A stretch of 6,229 bases of DNA, from positions 1 to 6,229 of the forward strand of contig JAABQN010000126.1 in the NCBI GenBank assembly GCA_011391455.1. Reading direction: 5' to 3'. The notes beneath the pieces were generated by a model. It was not told the origin of the DNA, made no database searches, and saw only the letters and a program-made list of their open reading frames with translations. This stretch comes from Nitrospiraceae bacterium (lineage in GTDB: Bacteria > Nitrospirota > Nitrospiria > Nitrospirales > Nitrospiraceae). This document shows, piece after piece, positions 1 through 5,200 of this stretch. Each line of letters begins with the position of its first letter. Position 1 is the first letter of the stretch. The position numbers were made by a program, and so were the translations under genes.

Positions 1-4
1 CATC

Positions 5-862
5 ATGTATATGATCATCGGCGGGTTCTGTTGGGTTCCCGCAGCCATAAGCAGCCCTGCGGATAATACCGAACTTGAAACGACCGTCCGGGCTCTTGTG
101 CGGGCCAATGCGGAGAAAGATCTCCCCACCATGTCCAAACTCATGGCCCACGACGCCGACATCATCAGCTATTCCATCGGAGGCCGGAAATACGTGGGTT
201 GGCCTAACCTTGAACGGGATATCAAGGAGGAGTTTGAGAAAGTAGCTGCGCTCGACCTTCCCATCTCTGAACTCAAGGTGTGGTCGAAGGGAGATATTGG
301 GTGGTACACGATGGAGCTGGACTATGTGCGTGTCCTCGGTCAAGGACCGGCCCAGGAACGCGCGGTCCTGCCGTTACGAGAAACCGGAGTGCTTGAACGT
401 CGAAACGGCCAGTGGATCCTCCTGTCTTGGCATGAGTCCTTCCGCAACGCCGGCGGCGCGATGCCTGTCGACAATCAGTCGAACGCCGCTGCACCACGCA
501 CTGTGGCTTCATCGATCAGCCAATCAGCCGTCCATGACTTGGGTGGGGAATGGGATATTCTCGAGGTCGAGGACGACAAGCGCTACAAGGCCACACTCGA
601 CAAAGCCGGCAATGGTCCCTATACCCAGCATGGTGGGCGATTTATGACTTCAAAATTTGCCGACCGGCTCTGGCAAGGTACCTGGCAACAGCCGGGCAAC
701 GATCGCGAAGGAGAGTTTGAACTCCTCCTCTCCGAAGATGGAACCCAGGCCAAAGGTGTGTGGTGGTATTCACGCGTCGGAGCTCAAAAGAACATTCCTC
801 CTCGCGAACATGGCGGAACCTATCTCTGGAAACGGTTGACTCCGTCGCCATCTGCACGATGA
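5..862 (+). CDS. Probable exported SnoaL/NTF2-like protein with C-terminal Gly/Trp-rich beta domain (start possibly outside window)
   Basis: The function is not recognised beyond the fold. From the first visible ATG the product is 285 aa. Residues 4-17 are hydrophobic and end in Ala/Ser, like the core of a signal peptide, but no Lys/Arg precedes them and no ribosome site is visible. The frame is open to the window edge, so the true start may lie upstream. Residues 23-148 read as a SnoaL/DUF4440 (NTF2-like) domain: an N-terminal helix with ANAEKDL, a central beta region, and the typical ending RETGVLERRNGQW followed by the strand with WHESFR (142-147). Such domains bind small ligands or act as lyases or isomerases; no catalytic set can be assigned here. 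An Ala/Ser linker (150-176) leads to a beta-rich domain (178-281) with GEW, GTWQQP, EGEFELLLSEDG and KGVWWY, resembling a common bacterial exported beta-barrel-like repeat. It ends in TGA 77 bases before the next gene, so an operon is plausible. Confidence 0.8.
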   Translation: MYMIIGGFCWVPAAISSPADNTELETTVRALVRANAEKDLPTMSKLMAHDADIISYSIGGRKYVGWPNLERDIKEEFEKVAALDLPISELKVWSKGDIGWYTMELDYVRVLGQGPAQERAVLPLRETGVLERRNGQWILLSWHESFRNAGGAMPVDNQSNAAAPRTVASSISQSAVHDLGGEWDILEVEDDKRYKATLDKAGNGPYTQHGGRFMTSKFADRLWQGTWQQPGNDREGEFELLLSEDGTQAKGVWWYSRVGAQKNIPPREHGGTYLWKRLTPSPSAR

Positions 863-929
863 TCTCTGCGTCTCACACAGGCCGATACGACCAGCGCACC
901 AAATATTCGCGTGACCACTTTTTATCCTT

Positions 930-935
930 GGGAGG
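930..935 (+). promoter_or_regulatory. Ribosome binding site GGGAGG that fixes the start of the PHM-like gene
   Basis: GGGAGG lies four bases before the ATG at 940. This supports 940 over the in-frame ATG at 760, which would overlap the upstream gene by about 100 bases and put 60 non-secretory residues ahead of an obvious signal peptide. No convincing -35/-10 pair was seen in the 77-base gap (863-939). Confidence 0.8.
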
Positions 936-939
936 TTCT

Positions 940-1944
940 ATGCGTCAGGTACTCCTCACTTTACTCGCCGGCATCTGTCTGGCGACCCCTGCTTTTGCAG
1001 ACGGCGGTCACGACCACCATGCAGTCCCGACACTCAAGAATCAAACGACGACGACCGTCACGTCTCAGGGCGATGTCGTGACCCTCACGTTCGGTCCCAT
1101 CGACCTCCCCGCCTCTCACGATGGAGACCTGGCAGCCTCGATGCCCAAACATAGTTTTCAGCTTCCCAAAGACAGGTATATGATCGGATACAAGACTGCG
1201 GTTTTCACCAAAGAAGGGAAGCCCCTCCCCAAGAACTATCTCCATCACATCCTAATGCTCAACAACAGCAAACCGAGCGTCTCATGCGAAGGCGAACCGT
1301 TGTTCTTTGCTGGAGCAGGGCTGGAGATGACCGAGACGCGTTTCCCGGCAGGCTATGGAGTCAAGCTCGCCAACAGCGACCATCTGATGTCGATCGTCGC
1401 GTTTTATCATAAGGCGCCTGTCACCAAAGACGTCATGGCGACCTTCACCATGTACATGGCGCCCGAGGGTGCCCCCGTCAAAGAGATGGACGTGTATCAG
1501 GTGGGGGTCAACATTGTGTGCTTCAGCAAGTTCTCCCAGCGAGGCCCAAACCAGACGGACGAAGGAATTGAGATTAACACCGGAGTCCAGGTCCACCGGG
1601 AGCCACTCAAGTTCTCGATGGATGGCTGCGTCAAATTCGCCTATCCGCACGGACATGACGAACTCCTCATGATCGGGCTGGACAATAAGACCAAGAAACA
1701 GACTTTGCTGCGGACGGTTCCCGACGTCGACCAGGACGGAACCTTTCTCCAGTTTCAGCCGCATCAGGTCTATCAGGATAGTCAGGGATTTCCTGTGACG
1801 AAAGCTGATGACTATGAAATGGTCATGGTCCATCACCATCCCTTACAGAAAAAAGAAGCTCAACATGGGATGGGAAACTATTTGCTATACATGACCCCTG
1901 GCGCCTGCCCAGCGACATCCCCTTCTCCAGTCGCCCTCAAATAG
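940..1944 (+). CDS. Exported copper type II monooxygenase-like protein (PHM/DBH fold)
   Basis: The product is 334 aa. Residues 1-20 form a Sec signal peptide: Arg at 2, a Leu-rich core and a cleavage site after AFA (A20). The mature N-terminus is His-rich (GHDHH). The rest resembles the two-domain catalytic core of peptidylglycine alpha-hydroxylating monooxygenase (PHM), also near the expected length (about 314 mature residues). In PHM the CuH site uses His-His and a later His, and the CuM site uses His-x-His and a Met. Here the order is H102-H103 (YLHHILML), H157 (VAFYHK), H237-G-H239 (YPHGHDE) and M311 (HGMGNYLLYM, compare DEMCNLYIMYY in PHM). Four cysteines (116, 194, 230, 323) could form disulfides in the periplasm. 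Related folds include SURNod19-like proteins and dopamine beta-hydroxylase. The fold and ligand pattern are seen in the sequence; oxygenase activity and substrate are unknown, and a copper-binding or copper-handling role is an alternative. Confidence 0.8.
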   Translation: MRQVLLTLLAGICLATPAFADGGHDHHAVPTLKNQTTTTVTSQGDVVTLTFGPIDLPASHDGDLAASMPKHSFQLPKDRYMIGYKTAVFTKEGKPLPKNYLHHILMLNNSKPSVSCEGEPLFFAGAGLEMTETRFPAGYGVKLANSDHLMSIVAFYHKAPVTKDVMATFTMYMAPEGAPVKEMDVYQVGVNIVCFSKFSQRGPNQTDEGIEINTGVQVHREPLKFSMDGCVKFAYPHGHDELLMIGLDNKTKKQTLLRTVPDVDQDGTFLQFQPHQVYQDSQGFPVTKADDYEMVMVHHHPLQKKEAQHGMGNYLLYMTPGACPATSPSPVALK

Positions 1945-1961
1945 GCGCCCCGATACACCAC

Positions 1962-1992
1962 GGGACCTGCCGCACAGTCTGCGGCAGGTCCC
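1962..1992 (+). terminator. Perfect 13-bp inverted repeat after the PHM-like gene, possible terminator
   Basis: GGGACCTGCCGCA (1962-1974) pairs perfectly with TGCGGCAGGTCCC (1980-1992) around the 5-base loop CAGTC, beginning 17 bases after the stop codon. The stem is long and GC-rich. No T-run follows on the + strand and no A-run precedes it, so it is not a canonical intrinsic terminator. It may still stop transcription, protect the 3' end of the mRNA, or bind a dimeric protein. Confidence 0.6.
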
Positions 1993-2112
1993 TGCAGCGT
2001 TCGCTCCCTCACATAATTTCAAACTCTGTGCCCTGCCACCGTTCAATTTTGTTCGCCATCAAAGTTCTCGCGCCTCCCCCCTACTAAAGATACAACCTAT
2101 TCATCGCATCAA

Positions 2113-2259
2113 GACTGGGTTTCCCACCTCCGCCTATGCTATTCACATCACTATCCAAAGACGCGTGCCCCGGACCGCTTGCGGCAGAAGAATAGGGGAC
2201 TGGTTTGGCTCAGACCAGATCACGGGCGAACATTGTATCGTCGCTCTAGGACTGGGTTT
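2113..2259 (+). repeat. Three near-copies of GACTGG(G)TTT
   Basis: GACTGGGTTT occurs at 2113-2122 and 2250-2259, and GACTGGTTT (one G fewer) at 2198-2206. The last two are both followed within a few bases by GCTC. All three have the same orientation, 33 to 180 bases before the start codon of the multidomain gene. They could be binding sites for a regulator. Ten-base repeats can also arise by chance, so this is a weak call. Confidence 0.3.
2200..2218 (+). promoter_or_regulatory. Short hairpin / near-palindrome CTGGTTTG-GCT-CAGACCAG
   Basis: CTGGTTTG (2200-2207) pairs with CAGACCAG (2211-2218) around a 3-base loop: eight pairs, one of them G-U in RNA. It overlaps the middle copy of the GACTGG(G)TTT repeat and sits 75 bases before the start codon. 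It could be an operator half-site pair or an mRNA leader hairpin. There is no T-tract, so a terminator is unlikely. Confidence 0.3.
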
Positions 2260-2280
2260 GCTCGAATTCCCGGTAAGCAC

Positions 2281-2285
2281 AGGGA
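2281..2285 (+). promoter_or_regulatory. Ribosome binding site AGGGA of the multidomain gene
   Basis: AGGGA ends seven bases before the ATG at 2293. With the immediate onset of a receiver-like first beta strand (TPVTILIV) after the ATG, it supports 2293 as the start. It is weaker than the GGGAGG of the preceding gene. Confidence 0.55.
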
Positions 2286-2292
2286 TATCTCG

Positions 2293-5200
2293 ATGCCGCA
2301 GAATACACCGGTCACCATCCTGATTGTCAGCGAACAGGCTGAGTCCATTAAACTCATCACGGTCAGTTTGCGTGGATTCTTTCCCGGCTGCCGCGTGGAC
2401 GTCGCCTATTCAGCCGAAGAAGCCCGCGCATGGGCGACATCTCACGAATGGGTCTTCATTCTCATCGACGAACAATGCCTCGCCGGGAACGATACTTCAT
2501 TACCCAGCGAACTCAAACGCCACGCACCATACGTGGCGAGTATCCTACTCAGCGACCGTAGCGATTCAGCCTCGGCGCTTCAGGCACTCCAAGCCGATGT
2601 CGATTTTTTCCTCTCGAAGAAATCTCCTGCCTTTCTCACGGAACTCCTGTTCTGTGCCAAAAAAGCCATCGAAACACGATACATGAGAGTGACTCTGGAT
2701 CACGCGCTCGAACGCCATCGCGGGCTCATTGAATCGCTCAGCGACATCGCCTATGAACTGGATGCCGGCGGACTTTTTGTGACAGTCAGTCCTGGCATCC
2801 TCATGCTATTGGGCTACTCGCCCAACGAACTTATCGGATTGCCCTATACCACAATCGTTCCCGCCGACCAGGAGTCGGCGGCTCGCTATCGCCTCAACGA
2901 ACGTCGATCCGGTGCGCGGGGCGCCAGCCGCGTTGAGTTGACCCTGCGGCGAAAACCCACGCCAGATAACAAAATGCTGACTCTCACCGCTGCGGTGAAC
3001 GCTCGCGGACTCTATGACCCGCTTCGCCGATTTCTCGGCACAGTGGGATTGATCCGAGACCTTTCCCAGTCCAAAGAACAAGACACGACGATTCATCAAC
3101 TTCACCAACAACTCCGTCATAGAGATGCACTGCTCGCGCTGGCCCAGAAAGCCACACTACTGTCACAACAGCTGCACGATCCGCTGGCCTCGCTGCGGAC
3201 ACAGTCGCAACAGCTCCTTATCGCCATTCGCGATGCGCGTCTGGACGACCAAGTCGAAACACTCGCCGCCCACGCCGCAGAAGCAACGAAACTCGGAGCA
3301 CAGTTGGCGGAAGCCCTCCACGAAAGAGAAGGAAGCCCTTTAGGACCAACGATCAACGAGGTCCTTGACGACGCACTCATGCCCACAACCTTAGCAATTG
3401 TGGATGGCGCCGGCATCATACGGCAGCCCCCCGCTCACCTCCCTCCCCTCGTCGGCAATCGCGAACAGGTCACGAAACTCATTCTCCATCTCTTGAACTA
3501 TGCACAGACCTATTTAGTAACGGTCGGCCGCACGCATCGACTCATCGTAAGCACGCGCGCAGTGGGGTCTTCCTCCATCTCTGCTGACGCCCCCACCCTA
3601 TTTCCTCTCACCCCACCTACTGAGATCGAAGTCGAACTGCTGGAATCCGACTTGGTGTGGTCGGTAGCACCTCCAGCAACGTCGCTCTCGCCCATTGATC
3701 TCATCGAGTCGTATGAGCTCGTCCGTCAACTGAGCGGCGCCCTGGATTTGTCTGCCCCGATGCAAGGCCCTTTTCGTATGATCCTCCGTCTGCCGGTTGC
3801 CTCTCCACTCCCTCTCGATATCCCCCCGCTGCCGATTGCCGTCTCCGACACTAAACCCGCACTCACTTCGGCCAGAAAAAACGACAGGGCGGCACCTCTT
3901 GCAACTGCCGACCCCGACAAACCGAAACAGGAACGACGCCATGTACCTCGAATTCTCACTACCCTGCCTGCCACGATTACCGTTGGATCAGTCGCATGGG
4001 ATGGCACCATTTCAAACCTCAGTCGCAAAGGAGCCTGCATCACACTCCCGGGCGATTTCCCCACCGTTCCGCCGCAAGACGCGTATGTGGTGGTCAAGAC
4101 GTCCGTGGGCATTCTCGAGTTGCAAGGCAGGGCACAGGACCGGTCTGTCTCGCTTCAAACCAAGACACCGGCCTCTCAGTTGATTGTGATGTTTGAGCCC
4201 CTCAAGCAAGAAGAAGGCGCCGTCCTTGCCTCACTAGTCCAGGCTGCGCAGGAAAAAACTCTGCCGTTCTCTCTTGAAGTACTGCTTGCGGTAGGACCAC
4301 AGGACAACCTGACTGCTAGTGCCCCTTTCGTACCACACGAGCGGGAGAACTTCGATCTTCGCGAAGCCGTACGAGTATCTTTGCAACTCCCGGTCCGGCT
4401 CGATGTCACGAACCCTGCTGGCAGAAGTTACCGCCTCGAAGCACTCACCAGCAACCTCAGCCGAGACGGTGCCTGTCTTCACCTCAATGCTCGCCCTGAA
4501 CTCCTGAGCGATATGGCTACGTTGCACTTTGCCGTCACACAGACCCAGAAACATCCTGGAACCCATGAGCCTGGTGCGCCTGATGCTGCACTGCCAGCCC
4601 GGATAATCTGGTCGGATCCTGATCCCACAGCGCCGAGTGAATTTCGCCACCAAGGCTCCGCCCCTGCCCTTCGAGTCGGCCTCCGCTTTCATGGTCTCAC
4701 AGGCTACGCTGAGCGCGAAGTGAACCGAGTTGTCCGGCAACATCTGACGTCCCCAGGCGAATTGGAGCCCTCCGCGCAACAGACGTCGGTCGTCAGTATT
4801 CCGCGAGAGTGCCGGAATCCACGCGGCCAGGCGATTGTGATCACCGACGATCATCTTCGCCAATCGGTCACACCGAACACACCGGTCGTCATCATCTCTC
4901 CCGGTTATGGCCAGACCTCGTTTGACGCCATTACCTTGTCGTACTACTTGGCGCATCACCGGCTCCGCGTCTTGCGTTACGACCACACCAACCATATAGG
5001 GCTGAGCGACGGCGAGGTGCAACAGATAACCCTACGAAGTATGCAAGCTGACCTTCTGAAAGTTGTGGAGTTTGTACAACATACCTGGCCAACCGCTCCT
5101 CTGATTGTCATGGCGAGTGACATGGCCGCACGTGTCGCTATCAAGACAGCCGTGCAATCCCGTCCCCTCGACCTACTTCTCCTGATCAATCCGGTCGTCG

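Larger units (their letters stand above)
1993..2292. other. Gene-free stretch upstream of the multidomain gene
   Basis: About 300 bases with no supportable gene. The frame of the downstream gene is open from 2017, but translation of this part gives no recognisable domain and there is no ATG with a ribosome site before 2293 (a TTG at 2233 is the only other candidate noted). The stretch holds three near-copies of GACTGG(G)TTT and a small hairpin, listed separately. I looked for sigma-70 and sigma-54 promoters and found none convincing. The promoter of the multidomain gene presumably lies here. Confidence 0.6.

Noticed and set aside
760..939. Extension of the PHM-like gene to an upstream in-frame ATG at 760
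   Set aside because: It would overlap the preceding gene by about 100 bases, has no ribosome site, and would bury the clear signal peptide that starts at 940 behind 60 non-secretory residues.
1282..1839. 185-codon open frame on the minus strand
   Set aside because: It is antisense to the PHM-like gene with its conserved ligands. The composition looks like a shadow of the + strand frame.
2041..2280. Sigma-70 or sigma-54 promoter upstream of the multidomain gene
   Set aside because: Single TTGTTC/TTGTAT-like hexamers exist, but none has a matching -10 at proper spacing, and no GG/GC pair of the sigma-54 type was found.
2017..2292. N-terminal extension of the multidomain protein (frame open from 2017, TTG at 2233)
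   Set aside because: The translated stretch shows no domain and no ribosome site, and the first receiver strand begins right after ATG 2293.
2324..2686. 120-codon + strand frame at the start of the multidomain gene
   Set aside because: It is out of frame with the receiver-like domain. It is Ser/Pro/Asn-rich without motifs, while the frame from 2293 gives a coherent receiver and runs on for more than 1300 codons.
3797..4183. Out-of-frame + strand frame over PilZ-1
   Set aside because: The true frame carries both PilZ motifs. This one is a Pro/Arg-rich shadow.
4234..5022. 262-codon open frame on the minus strand
   Set aside because: It lies wholly antisense to PilZ-2 and the LuxD-like domain, which have recognisable motifs in the + frame. 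Its translation is Arg/Cys-rich with no domain I recognise.
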